From Silene latifolia (lineage: Eukaryota; Streptophyta; Magnoliopsida; Caryophyllales; Caryophyllaceae): a stretch of 64,000 nt of DNA. Position numbers and translations under genes: made by a program. This document shows positions 23,401-34,800 of the stretch, one piece after another; the first letter of the stretch is position 1, and every line of letters starts with the position of its first letter. Under the pieces are notes generated by a model that saw only the letters and a list, made by a program, of their open reading frames with translations, was not told the DNA's origin and did no database searches. Location: assembly GCF_048544455.1 (NCBI RefSeq), contig NC_133526.1:6898001-6962000 (forward strand), given 5' to 3'.

Positions 23401-26218
23401 ACAATAATCAAAACAAAAAGCAAAAAATAAAATGTCATAGAAAATTTTATCTAAGAGAACTGAAAATTAACATCTAAATCACAAAATTGGTGAAGGAGGA
23501 GTTTCAATACTACGGTTTTTTTTAGAAAAATATTAAGGTTTTAAGATTTGAACAACTTGCACAAAATGCAGTACAAGTCAAAGAGCCAAAAATAAAATAA
23601 AAGAGCGCTTCAGGGGGATCCAACCTGTGTGCTCTTCCTTAGAATTGGACGCTTTATCCACTAAGCCACTACTTGACTATTGTCTATGTTTACACGGAAA
23701 GCGTATACATTCGTGTTTTACGTTTCAGTTTAAAAAAAAAAATTCCGCCAACCAAGGGTGCGCACGGGGGTGCTGTGCGCACCCCTGAGTCCGCCACTAG
23801 GCAGAAAGCAGCCTTGTTGTATATTGGTGTCTTTGGCTAGGAAGGAATTCCTATATCAGTATATCTTTTACGGAACATCTTGTCTCTTGAATATCTTAAA
23901 GGTTGAGTAACGTACCTGTCTCACACCTCTATTTGTGCTAAGCATGCTTGGGGTTGTAAGGGACAAGTGGAATCCTATTACGATCCTTGCAGTTTTACTG
24001 CATTTCCGGGGTAATTTGTAATATCGTCTTGAACAGATTTATCCTTTCTTATCTTTTTTGATAATGTAGATGTATCTCTGTTTTAAAAAGAAAGGTGCAT
24101 AAACATCTGGTAGCAGGTCCAGTCAAGGTCTTTTTATAGCCATAGATTCCTGATTTGAGTTTCCCACTCAGGCAAGCATTAGACGAAGCTGAGATAAGAG
24201 AGTTGCTCATTGACCATGTTGGTCATCACTGTTGCTGGGGAAGTCGTCCTGCTCGTACATGGAAGATACAGATGGTGGAGGATTGCAATGTTTATGTCGG
24301 GACGTTGGATACATTTATGGAGGAACGAGAAATCATTAGAGAAAAAGTGTCATATAATGGTGAAAAAATAGATGGCAAAGACGCTGGACTCGAACTTGGG
24401 GTCTGGGAATTGGATCTGAGGGCCCAGTTCCCTGTTTTATTCATACCTGAAAAGGAAACAAGAATGAAAGTTCCGCATTCTGAAGCCACTGAAAAATGCA
24501 CAGGTATGTTATCTGTTGTGGTCTTAAGGGATGGCAATTTTTTTTTTAATAAATTTTGAACAGCAATGGGATTTTGTTTCACTCCAGCTTATGTGAATTC
24601 ATAGGTTGTGAGGGTCGAGGAGATACAGTCTGTCCTACATGCAATGCAGATCAAGAACCTGGATTTTACAAAGAAAACCAGATGACTCCATGTCCATCCT
24701 GTTATGGAAGGGGTTTATGTGCACATAGGGATGGGTCTGACACGATGTAAGATTTTAAATTTTGCCTTCTATGATAACTATCCTCATTTTGTTTGGTTGG
24801 TTCCGTATTTGACTATTTTGATATTCATCTTCAACCAATTAGCTTTTTCCCATAATCCCATTTACCACTTTGCTAAGACATTATAGTCTTAACTTAATCT
24901 AACCTTTTTAATAAGTATGAAAGTCTAATAGAACTGTCATTTAAAGTACGAAGTAATTAAGATATTTTTGATTCTGCAATGATTTTTAGTTCTTAGAGGC
25001 TCCACACAGCTTGTTTGTAAATGTGCATCAGGCGTTATTTACTTTGGTTTCACTTATACAGTTGCGTGAAATGCAATGGAAAGGGAAAAATTCCATGTGC
25101 TACTTGCGGCTCCCGTGGATTGATAAAATGCAAGATATGTGAAGGGAGTGGCTTTCTTCTTGCTCGAAGTGTTGCTGTCATCAAATGGTGAGTATGGTGC
25201 TTACTATTTAGTTCCGTTACTGAGCAGTATGTTGTTACTTCTCTGAATGTTTGCGTGACCTGTTTGATAAGTTATTACATCATTATCTGCTTGGTGGTGC
25301 CCTCAAACTTTATCTGGCGCAATCCCGGCTCCGGAGTTGATCCATGCTGCCATTAGCCGAGAATTAGCTCTCATCCTAATATCCTATGGCTAGGGATCCA
25401 ATTTTGAGAAAAAAATAGTCTTTAGCGCGTAGGGTATATTGTCAAACGGGAACCTGAGACGTATTGCTCAGAGAATGGTCTCGTTTGGATACAGTGACTG
25501 AAAGTCTCTGGAATTATTTGACTTTAATGCTTCCGAAATTTGTTCCACCAACTCTAAACTTAGTCAGATTAGTTAAATACTAAATGAATCAGCCTTCCAC
25601 GAGACACCTATGAGGAAGTGATTGTAATACTCGCAGTTTTATTCCCTGGGATTTGAGCTGAATGCTGATAATGCTGAGAACTGTGTATTATAATGAATGA
25701 AAACATCTCCGCGTATTATAATGCTGAGAACTGTGTGGCACAAGGGGCAATCTCTTTTAAACTGTCTAGAAGGCTAATTTTTCATCACTTTTCATTCAAC
25801 CATTACAAATATCTAAGAAAACTTTGCTTCCAGGAAAACGCTGTCAACACGGAAAGTAAGCGCGAGGAAAGGAGCAGCCTCAGTTCCGGATGACGTGTTC
25901 CATAGAGCTCAAGGAGTGCAATTGTGCAATGTACAGGCTTATCAGTGTACACCAGCCTTTTTTGCAGATTCCTATTTCTTGAACAAATTTTCTTCAGAAG
26001 TTATTGCAGATAGAGCTCCTGTTCCTCCGACTGCCAGGGTCATATGTGAACGCCATACTATCTCCGTTGTTCCAGTGACACGCATCACCATGGCTCGTGG
26101 TACTCAGGCTTTCACTTTCTATATTATCGGTTTCAGTCGAGAAGTATATTTGAAAGACAACTATCCTGGTCGGTTTTGCTGGGGAATTTGCCCTTGCTTC
26201 GAGTGGCTCAAACCATAG
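20463..26218 (+). CDS. SSUH2-like protein with DnaJ-type cysteine-rich zinc motifs
   Basis: Seven exons: 20463-20505, 20984-21181, 22743-22824, 24172-24503, 24605-24746, 25062-25187, 25834-26218. Each junction has GT/AG and phases agree throughout, giving 435 residues ending CPCFEWLKP. The N-terminus (MEHHNETIDQPLLT) is hydrophilic. The middle (about 100-218) holds the conserved ALDEAEIRELLIDHVGHHCC block. Residues about 219-300 hold repeated Cys pairs (CEGRG, CPTC, CPSCYGRG, CVKCNGKG, CATCGSRG, CKICEGSG), the DnaJ zinc-finger pattern. The C-terminal domain is well kept. The layout is that of plant SSUH2 homologues; the molecular role is poorly known, and the zinc motifs suggest a chaperone-like or scaffold role (inference). 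There is no J domain, so it is not a DnaJ co-chaperone itself. Intron 3 carries a hAT MITE. Exon 1 is only 43 nt. Confidence 0.9.
23258..23799. mobile_element. Non-autonomous hAT element in intron 3 of the SSUH2-like gene
   Basis: 542 bp, TIRs CAGTGGCGGACCCAG and CTGAGTCCGCCACTA, perfect 8-bp TSD GGCAGAAA (23250-23257, 23800-23807). These are classic hAT features. The interior is AT-rich, with no transposase. Confidence 0.92.
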
Positions 26219-26843
26219 TTTCTTATGTTCGGCTAAAACCATATATTTCGGTATTCTTGGGTGTGGATTAATTTATATAGTCTACTGTCTGTAATAACAT
26301 CATGCTATTTTACTGAACACTAGTATATTCCTATAGATTTTTTTGTAAATTTTTTTTTTTTTTTTTGGAGTTTTTTTTGTAAATTTTAAATAAACTGATG
26401 AAGGCATTTTGTATATCATCATCCAAAACGGCAAAACCATATACATCATCTCTCAGTGCCTCGCCCTCAAGCCATCCGAAAATTGCACAGCATTCAGGAT
26501 TTCAGGAGCCGGATGAGTGAGTCGGATCTACAGAGTCGTATCCCTATATTTTTGACATCGAAAAAATAATCATACTAACATAATGTACAAAATTCTACCT
26601 ATTTACATACACACATTACATTTTGATACAACTATGACTCCACCCATCCAACATTTTGCTCAATACAATTCTTGTTTCAGACGGTTGTAAGCATGAAACG
26701 GATTTAAATTCTTATTTCAGACGGCTGTAAGCGTAAAACGGATTTAAAGAAACCTATACAGGCTATACCCGGTTAGTAATGAACATTAATTACTACTGTA
26801 AGAGATATATGTTTGGATCCGTTTCATACCTAAGACGGTTTTC
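26219..26843. other. Intergenic: 3' flanks of two convergent genes
   Basis: Contains the 3' UTR of the SSUH2-like gene and that of the MIZ1-like gene (opposite strand). A T-rich run is at about 26338-26370. A short repeat (TTTCAGACGG...AAACGGATTTAAA) occurs twice at about 26679-26709 and 26714-26748. No gene seen. Confidence 0.5.
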
Positions 26844-27599
26844 TCAAAGCCTCACAAAGAATATACTCAATTCAGGGCCATCAACATTAGCATTAGCATC
26901 AGGACTTAACATATACAATGTTTCAGAATCCTTAGATCCCACAACATGTTCAAAATGAGCTCTTATATAAGCAAGTTCACCATCACATCCTTCAATTTCC
27001 GATTTTCCGGGTAAAACTCCGGCACCCATAGAAACCGCCTTAAGAAGCTCCATAACATTCAAATCATCATCCATGGCTTCCCTTTTAACACCATAACCCA
27101 TCTTCTTTCCATTACAATACATCGTCCAAATCGGTTCGTCTAAAAGCCGTATTTTATGAACTTTTTCTACATTTTTTTCGCATTCTAAGGCTATTCTTAC
27201 CATACCTAAACTCATTTCCTTCTGCAACACGTTAGTCTGCATGGCAAGTTCAATAACTAACGTAGGAAGACATTTAGGGTTTTCTTGCATGGCGAGACTA
27301 ACACGTCCTTTTCGATACCCGAATAACGTGCATGTTATCTTGCTCCCTACACGTCCTCCTTGAGCTATCTCAGGAAACTTGCATGAAGGAGAAATAATAG
27401 GAAATGATCGGAATATCGACCGTAAAACACGTAATGGTCTAGAACGGTAGTGGTGGTGTTTTTTCTTTTGTGAGGGTTGGATTAAGGAAACGTGAGGCTT
27501 AATTGTTGATTGTACCACATCGGACGTTTCGTCGTCCGATGTGGGTGTTGATGTATTTGTAATGGTGGTGTCTGTGTCTTGTTGTTGTTGTTCTCCCAT
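26844..27599 (-). CDS. MIZU-KUSSEI1-like protein (DUF617)
   Basis: Single exon, 251 residues, starting MGEQQQQDTDTTITNTSTPT and ending GPELSIFFVRL. The first ~60 residues are polar and low complexity, then KKKHHHYRSRPLRVLRSIFR leads into the MIZ1/DUF617 domain (about 85-251). That domain contains KITCTLFGYRKGRVSLAMQ, LPTLVIELAMQTNVLQKEM, EPIWTMYCNGKKMGYGVKRE and GELAYIRAHFEHVVGSKDSE, all conserved in this family. The founding member MIZ1 is needed for root hydrotropism in Arabidopsis; whether this paralogue shares that role is unknown. The open frame extends 32 codons upstream, but I chose the ATG at 27599 because its context (CAATGG) is good and the upstream part is F/L-rich and unlike the family. 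Plant members are usually intronless and 200-300 residues, which fits. Confidence 0.88.
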   Translation of the reverse strand: MGEQQQQDTDTTITNTSTPTSDDETSDVVQSTIKPHVSLIQPSQKKKHHHYRSRPLRVLRSIFRSFPIISPSCKFPEIAQGGRVGSKITCTLFGYRKGRVSLAMQENPKCLPTLVIELAMQTNVLQKEMSLGMVRIALECEKNVEKVHKIRLLDEPIWTMYCNGKKMGYGVKREAMDDDLNVMELLKAVSMGAGVLPGKSEIEGCDGELAYIRAHFEHVVGSKDSETLYMLSPDANANVDGPELSIFFVRL

Positions 27600-27796
27600 T
27601 GACGGGTTTTTTTTATTATTAATGAACAACCAACAATGGGAGATTGTTGGTGAAAGGGGAAGGGGTAAAAAAAAAAAGTTACTGAAAAATGACAATAATC
27701 GATGGGGTGAAAAAAGAGGGGTGAAAATGAAGTTGGTATAATTGTGGTTTAACTTTTTTTACGGAGATCATTAACCCTTGATGTCAAGTAAATACA
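27600..27796 (-). promoter_or_regulatory. Upstream region of the MIZ1-like gene
   Basis: The minus-strand leader is pyrimidine-rich, and the MITE at 27797-28057 sits about 200 bp upstream of the start codon. No TATA box fixed. Confidence 0.35.
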
Positions 27797-28057
27797 CAGG
27801 GTTGTTTGGTTGCCATAAGGGAAGATAATTCACATCAACTTTAATATCATATGAAATAAAAATTCATGTGTATTGGGTAAAAGGTGTTTGGTTGGCATAT
27901 GGACATTAAATTCATGTGGACTCCCTCCGTAATGGAGGAACTTAAATTCCATAGGAAGTCTCACTTTCATGATTTTGGCAACGAAACAAGTGCTAATATT
28001 GCAATTCATGGGATTTTGAAAATCCCATGAATTTAAAAGGATAACCAAACAACCCTG
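27797..28057. mobile_element. MITE with CAGGGTTGTTTGGTT ends
   Basis: 261 bp, left end CAGGGTTGTTTGGTTG, right end ACCAAACAACCCTG. Much of the interior is also self-complementary (TTCATGTG, CCCATGAATTT). No clean TSD was seen, so superfamily (hAT or PIF/Harbinger) is open. Confidence 0.65.
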
Positions 28058-28986
28058 AGAAAGGTTATTTTTCATTTATTTTGATTGGGAATCAGGAATT
28101 CAACGTATCTAGGGTCAAATTGCTTATAAATGTACGATAATATTCGTGTAAATTACTTAACCTTGTATTAGCAGAGCTACAAATGAAATTTGAGGTAGCA
28201 AATTTTCTTCTTGTAGTTTAACATCTTTGTTAAGAGCTTATTTTCGAAAAAGTTTGGATCACAAAAAACGATCACAATAAGTCGATAATTATAGCTAATA
28301 TTTTTGGGAAAGATATGAAGTTTTTTTTGGTGACCTCCATAACTTGTGTAATTGTGAAATTAACTGCCACATCTTTCAATTGGAGTAATTTGGCCCCGTA
28401 AGTTTCACATAAGGTGCAATCAAACCCAATATAAAATCTCACCAAAATATCATAATATACCAACACGTATATTATGATACTTTATGTGTAATTTTTTTTG
28501 AAATGTTGAAAAATAGAAAATTTTAAATATGTTTTTACCCTTTAATTATATTTTTTTATATGTTTTGTTATGAAAATCTTTTATTTCGACTTCTGATTTA
28601 AACACAACTACCTAACAAAGTATTTTTGTAATTGAATTTTTTTTACAAAAAATTGAAAAACCTGTACTTATATAAAAATAATAAATTATTCGACTTTTCG
28701 TAAAATATTTTTAATTTTATTTTATCTTATTTATGCAAAAAAAAATTGATTAATTTTGTAAAACTTTTATTTCATATTTTCATAAAAACATAACCATTTT
28801 TAGTTTTGTGATATGATAAATTGAAATTCTCGTGAGATTTTGATAAAGGGTTTAATTTCACTTATTAGGTAAGTTATGAGGCCTAAACACTCCAATTGAA
28901 AGTTGTGGGGGTTAATTTCACAATTGTACAAGGTTATGGGGGTAATAACCACTTTTCTGGGGGGGAAAAGAATAGAAAATTGGACC
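28058..28986. other. AT-rich intergenic DNA, no gene seen
   Basis: T-rich and A-rich tracts only. The pieces GACCTCCATAACTTGTG near 28332 and TTAATTTCACAATTGTAC near 28912 look like arms of an old inverted repeat (about 28320-28950), but edges could not be fixed. Confidence 0.4.
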
Positions 28987-28991
28987 TCATA

Positions 28992-29359
28992 TGTTAGGGT
29001 GCAAACCCATGTCCCACATCAATAGAATAAAGATGCAAGTGTCTACAAAATAAAATAGTACGAGGCCTTTTGGGAAGGAACTCAAGAGTAAATCCGTGAG
29101 GGTTTGGCCCAAAGCGGACAATATCGTACTATTATGGACATTGGACACCGGTGCAGCAAAGGCCCAACACGAGGTATTCACGCTTCCGCACAACAAGTGG
29201 TATCAGAGCCCAAGGTTCTACTTGGGCTAGACACAAAGATTCATCAGGCCAAGACTTTTGTTGCCTCCACTAAGCCTCAACCCACCTCGTCGGATTGCTG
29301 ACGATCTTCTCTTGGACGGCCTGCCGTCTCAATGCCGTGAGACCAACTTCCGCACAACA
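28992..29359 (+). mobile_element. TRIM-like miniature LTR element remnant (fossil)
   Basis: The left LTR (28992-29195, 204 bp) starts TGTTAGGGTGCAAACCC and ends CTTCCGCACAACA. A tRNA-iMet primer-binding site (TGGTATCAGAGC) is at 29198-29209. The right side ends with the same CTTCCGCACAACA at 29359, so only part of the 3' LTR remains. The 5-bp TSD TCATA is perfect (28987-28991, 29360-29364). It has no coding capacity and is a broken, small non-autonomous element. Confidence 0.75.
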
Positions 29360-29364
29360 TCATA

Positions 29365-30044
29365 GAGTCATAGATGCATATCCTTGGCAATTGGGCTTAA
29401 GCCCACATAAACGTGGGCTGGATTTGCCTCTGATTTTGATCAGTGTGGCCAATTGGCCATGGTGTACGTGTATCGGTGTATACTAGTTGCATAAAGGGAT
29501 CGAAAAAATGTTAAATTTGATTATTTTTTTCCGGTATGAAGAGCTGCAACTTGCAAGGATAATTTTAATGTCAACGAATTTGTATTTAAGATAAAAATTT
29601 CATGAATTATAAGATAACAAGTCCCGATCCCCGTCTTTTACTAATGTTATTGGGAGACCATTATGTTGATAGTGATTTAAAGTAACTCTATAATTTCATA
29701 CTTATACCGTAATTAAAGTATCCATTTAATCTTTAACTCTAATTCATACCGGTTTACGGTAAATTATATCTGTTCCCCGAATATATAGTTTATATAATGT
29801 AGATTTTCCTCAAAGAGATATCATAGATGCTCTCACCTTCAATTCTGAGAAAAAAAAGTTTATGCATCTAATGTATTACATCAAACCCTTTTGGTAATCG
29901 AGCTTATAAGTATTTTTTCTGAGTTTTTATATTTTAATTTTTTGATGTCAAAACTTAAAACTAACTTAATTTATATGTATAGATTGAGCAATATTATATA
30001 TTTTTTTAATTTAAGGTTTAAGCGAACGAGCTCAAAAAGTTATA
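29365..30044. other. AT-rich intergenic DNA, no gene seen
   Basis: No coding block, RNA gene or clear element end recognised. Confidence 0.45.
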
Positions 30045-30496
30045 GGCCCTGTTTGGTAAACAACGGATTAATATTAGCAGAAGCAGATTTAGAAAGCAGA
30101 TTTAACTAGCATAATGATTTAGCAGATTTGACTAGCAGATTTATTTAGCAGAATTGTTTTAGAGGTGTTTGGTAATTGACAGTTTTAGATTAGCAGATTG
30201 TTTAGATTCTTTGTAAAATGACAAATAAGGATATGAATAAATTATTTATTAAATATATAAAAGGAAAGGTAATATTTTTTAAGGGGGTAAATATGACAAT
30301 ATTTTTTCATTCCAATCCGCTAACCTAATATGCTTTAGTAGGAGCAAAGATATTGCAAAATAAAGATATCGACCCCAATATGCTATTTCAATATGCCATT
30401 AACCAAACGCTCTAAATAGCATATTCGTAAGTCAAACATGCTAAACCTCTCCAATATGCTGAAATTTGGCCAATATGCCATTTACCAAACAGAGCC
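30045..30496. mobile_element. Tourist/hAT-like MITE with GGCCCTGTTTGGTAAA ends
   Basis: 452 bp, left end GGCCCTGTTTGGTAAAC, right end TTTACCAAACAGAGCC. The interior has GCAGATTTA-like and AATATGC-like reiterations. No convincing TSD, so the superfamily is open. Confidence 0.65.
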
Positions 30497-30541
30497 ATAG
30501 TAAAACTTATAATCTTTAAAAAAAAACTCGAAAACTTTATA

Positions 30542-30815
30542 TTCCCTCCAATTTCCTATTATCATCCCTATTTCCTTTTTCACACTAGTTTGATTATCTT
30601 TACCCTTTCCTTTTTTTGGTAAGTTTAATTCATTCTTTATTATTATTAAAAATCAACAACTTCCATTACCTTATTCATTATTCATTTTTTATTACTTTTT
30701 CTTTCCTATAAACTTTACAACTTATATTATTATATTAATTCTTTACATTTTTTCTTCCCCTTTCTTATTTTCGGTGCCCAAAAGAAAGGGGAAGATGATA
30801 GGAACTTGGAGGGAG
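30542..30815. mobile_element. Stowaway-type MITE
   Basis: Left end TTCCCTCCAATTTCCTAT; right end GGAACTTGGAGGGAG is its imperfect inverse. TA lies on both sides (30540-30541, 30816-30817). Confidence 0.65.
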
Positions 30816-30817
30816 TA

Positions 30818-31543
30818 TTAAAATTCAGAAATTACACAACCAATTGTACACTTGTATTATATCAAAAATAGGATTATACATCCAGTTGTACCATAAGCAT
30901 TGTAAAACCAATGAATAAGAATCCGAGCTTATATGTATTCTTTCTGAGCTAATTCAAAGTTCATGTTTTTAATGTATAAATGAATGAACTTAATACTTTC
31001 TAATAAAGCTCATATTCTTTATCATAAAGCTCGAGTATTTTATCACAAAGCTCAGATTTTATAACGTACAACATATACAACTAGTTGTATAGCCTATAAA
31101 TTGGTATTATATTTGATGTATAACAGAAATTCGTAAGAGAGATGGTCTCTACATTTGATGTATAACACAAATTCCGAAGAGAGATGGTCACTTATTAATG
31201 TTAGTGATGAAAGACCTCTTTCATAAAAGATAATTATTATTTTATTCAATTTTTATCTTTTTTTTTAGTTTTTAATTTATTTATTAATTGTCTCTCATTA
31301 ATATAGTGAGAGACGGTATCTCAAGAATATATAATCAACTACAATTTTGGTTGTATACCATAGTTCATGCCGACTTGTTGGAGGAAAAAGACCTTTTAAC
31401 AAGTCAATTATTTTCCCAAAGTCAAATCCACAAGTTTAGCAAATTAAGCCACAAACACATAAACAACACAACATAATCATCATTATTCATTAATCAAATT
31501 CCCCACCTCTTTCCCTTCTTTCCCCTCCAGTTCTCCTTAACAT

Positions 31544-31586
<43 letters not shown>

Positions 31587-31865
31587 TAAGGAGAACAAAA
31601 CACAAAAAAGGTAATTATTAATTAATAACAAAATACAATTAAAACACATTCCTATTTATCCCACAATTCTGCTTCTTTTCTATCTTTTCTTCATCCTAAT
31701 CAAAGAAATATAATTACATCCTATTCCTATTATAATTCCTATATATCCCAACATAATATAAACTTGATTACCAACACAACCTTGTTTTTACAAATTTTTA
31801 CGTGTATACGATAATTCTGCATCCTAAAACCAATTGGTGATTAGCATTCAGTGCACCCTGTATTG
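30818..31865 (+). promoter_or_regulatory. Upstream region and 5' UTR of the O-fucosyltransferase gene
   Basis: AT-rich, with a 36-40 nt A-run at about 31544-31582 and a T/C-rich leader before the ATG at 31866. A small tandem duplication (TTTGATGTATAACA...GAGAGATGGTC) is at about 31112-31190. No definite TATA box. Confidence 0.4.
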
Positions 31866-34800
31866 ATGACAGGTGGTGGTGGTGGTAGCGGTGGAAGTCC
31901 CGGGTTATCAACCACCGCAAGGCGGCGAATTGGGGATGTTATATTAGATACTAATTGTGACATGTTGGATTTAAACGGTGAGGATGATCAGGTCATCGCT
32001 GCAGCATTCTGCAGCGATGGCCAAATTCAAAACAACAAACACAAACTACAAGGAATGTTAAAACAAGTACGACGTAGGATATTGTGTTTACCAGAGACAT
32101 GGGTGTCTTATTTTGGTGTTGTAGTTTTACGTACGGCCGAGATTTTTCAACGGTTGCGATTGGGAAAAAATACGGGCCGTCGGATATTGACTTTATTTTT
32201 ATTTTTTATAATTATGGCGGTTTTTGTTAAGGTGTCCTTGTTGGGTACTCATTTGATTGATATGCACCATAGGACACAAGAAAGTGTTAATGTCGTTAAA
32301 GTCGATAGTAATGTCGATGGAGACGGAAATAATAATGGTGGCGGCGGTGGTGGTGGCGGAGGCGATAATGGTGGGTTGATATTGCACGTAGGGGGTACGA
32401 ATTTTGTTGAGAATGTTGTTTCTGAGTCTAGTGAAGATAAACGTGAGAATGTTGTTGGCACCAAGCACCTCCTTGACGATAAATTAATGGTACGTACTTT
32501 TTTGTTAAATTCTATTTATTTCTCGTCTATAATAAGTGGGTAGCATTATAATTCTGATTAAAATTATGACTTTTTTGGTTAAAGGTTCATAATGCTTCAT
32601 GTTTTCATGAATTTATAATCCAAATAATTGAATGTTTCAAGTCGTTTGAGGATTTTTTTTCGGTTAGATAAGTATCGAGGAACTTTTCACGTAAAAAACA
32701 AAGTACGAACCGTAAAAACACAATAACAAAGTGCAAGTGGTTAGTTGGTCGAAAAATAAAGTTATAATATCGGAATGGCGTGTATATGTAAGGATTTTTT
32801 CGATGACTTATCTATTAAATCTTACTCCGTACTACGAGTATTTTTTTTTCAATTAACCCAACCGGGTACAAAAGTGCATGTTAAAATAATTTAATATTTA
32901 ACCGCGTCATTTATGATCAAAGGTAATTTATGTGTCAAGGTTCGTTTTCTAAATTTTGATGATATAAATTAATCAATTATTTAAAATAGAACAAACGAAG
33001 AATAATTTTAATGATTGGCCATATAATTTCCGTCCAATAATATACCGATGGCGCGATAATTGGAGCGAGTATTAATAATTTGTTTGTGTGATTATTGTTT
33101 CAAGTACTGTATGAAATTAGTGACAAGTTGGACTATTTTTTTTTTTTTAAAACATACGTATGCAATTATGCATATAAGTTGAGAAGTTGTGGATATCCAC
33201 GATGTATTTTAACTTAGAAGATTTAGTCATGGGACAATTAGGGGTTGAAATCGCGTTTTCAGCATCTTAATACGCTTATGCATTGACTGACTAGAGGATT
33301 AATTTAGTGAAATTGATACTTTACCGAACGCTTGTGTTACTATTGAGTAAAAAATGTTGGGATTAGTCAACTTTAGTATTAATCAAGACTTAATTCATCT
33401 TGACCTCGTGTAGCAAGTTATGATGACTTATGAGTTATGAATATGTGTGTTAGACTGTTAGTGTCATCTTGACCTCACTCGACTCGATATTAACCTATCA
33501 CAACATTGATAATTAAAATTGGTATACGAATCTTTAAATACCCGTGTACAGTTGTACCTAAGCTGATATAGTAAAGATATAAAATAGTTTGGAGAATGTC
33601 GGAATGACAATAGTATGATCTAATATCACCGGTTTCCAGTGATACATGTGTTGGAGTATAAATCCACTTGTGAGTCCCATATCGGTGAAAAAGAGAAAGA
33701 TTGTCTATCTTATAAGGCCTAGGGGTGTTTCTCCCATTGCCAATTGGTTTTGGGAGATAAGAGCATTCTTGGGCTTGTGAGTTAGACTTCTCTCCTCCAC
33801 CGCGGGTAAGGTCAGACCCATCTCGTGTTTAACAACATGCGTCATTATACACGAAACTTTTTATTCTTCAATTCCTCAATTGGAGAAATTGCTTATATGG
33901 ATGAAACTTGTTTTCTATTTTAAGAATTGTTTTTATATAAAGAATCTCCTTATATTGTTAATCAATAGCATAGATAAGGAGTTTATTATGGGTGTAACTT
34001 TTTATTTTTGCATCACTACTACTCCGTTTGACAGTATTTTGCCTATGTATAACCTATTAAGGTCTATATGTCGCAAATCCCAACCATATAGGAGTATAGG
34101 AGTATCGATTTCCAATAAGACTTATTAGGTTAACCCCGAGGGCGCACTATGTGTCTATGCCCAAGTACAACCCTTTCAGCTCAGATGAATTCTATTTTTA
34201 GTTAAAATTTTCATTTTTTTTTAGATTTTTTAATTATAGTACATAACTAATATGTTCTCCTACCAAAATTTTCAATCATATATTCAAGTCTTCCTAGTAT
34301 TAAATTCATATTATTTGGAGGACATTCTTTCGTCTTTTTCCACCTTATTTCGCTTCATGACACGGTGTTAAGACATTAAGCAATAATAAGTGATTGGTTG
34401 CACGTTGCTATAAGTTTGAATGAAACATGTTAGACTTATAATTGATTTTGGATTCTTTGTACAACATTTATTGAAATACAAGGCAAAGAAAATGAACGTC
34501 ACCGACTACATAATACACCTACAACGACATAACGTTACTTATTTTTGTACTTGTAATTGTTGATTATTTCTTAATTTAGAAAATAAATTAAAATGTATTG
34601 TTGACTCATTCTATTCTCCATTATTTTTGTCTTTTTTTCTAAAGATATGACTTTGTGAGCATAAAAGATAATAAGTATACCTGGCAAACGGGTTAATTAT
34701 GTCGGGTTCAAATTGGATCGGTTTGGGACGGGTAAATTCAGATTCTAGTCATTTTCGGATGTGTTATTATCAAGTTATAGTGGGATGATGAATCGTGTGA

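Noticed and set aside
23580-23690. tRNA-like GGGATCCAACCTGTG...CCACTAAGCCACTAC in the hAT element
   Set aside because: Resembles a tRNA 3' half on the minus strand but has no matching arms; part of the hAT interior.
24292-24582. Minus-strand frame over SSUH2-like exon 4
   Set aside because: Antisense shadow of a well supported exon.
32199-32468. Minus-strand frames over exon 1 of the O-fucosyltransferase gene
   Set aside because: Antisense shadow produced by the Gly-rich GGT/GGC repeats.
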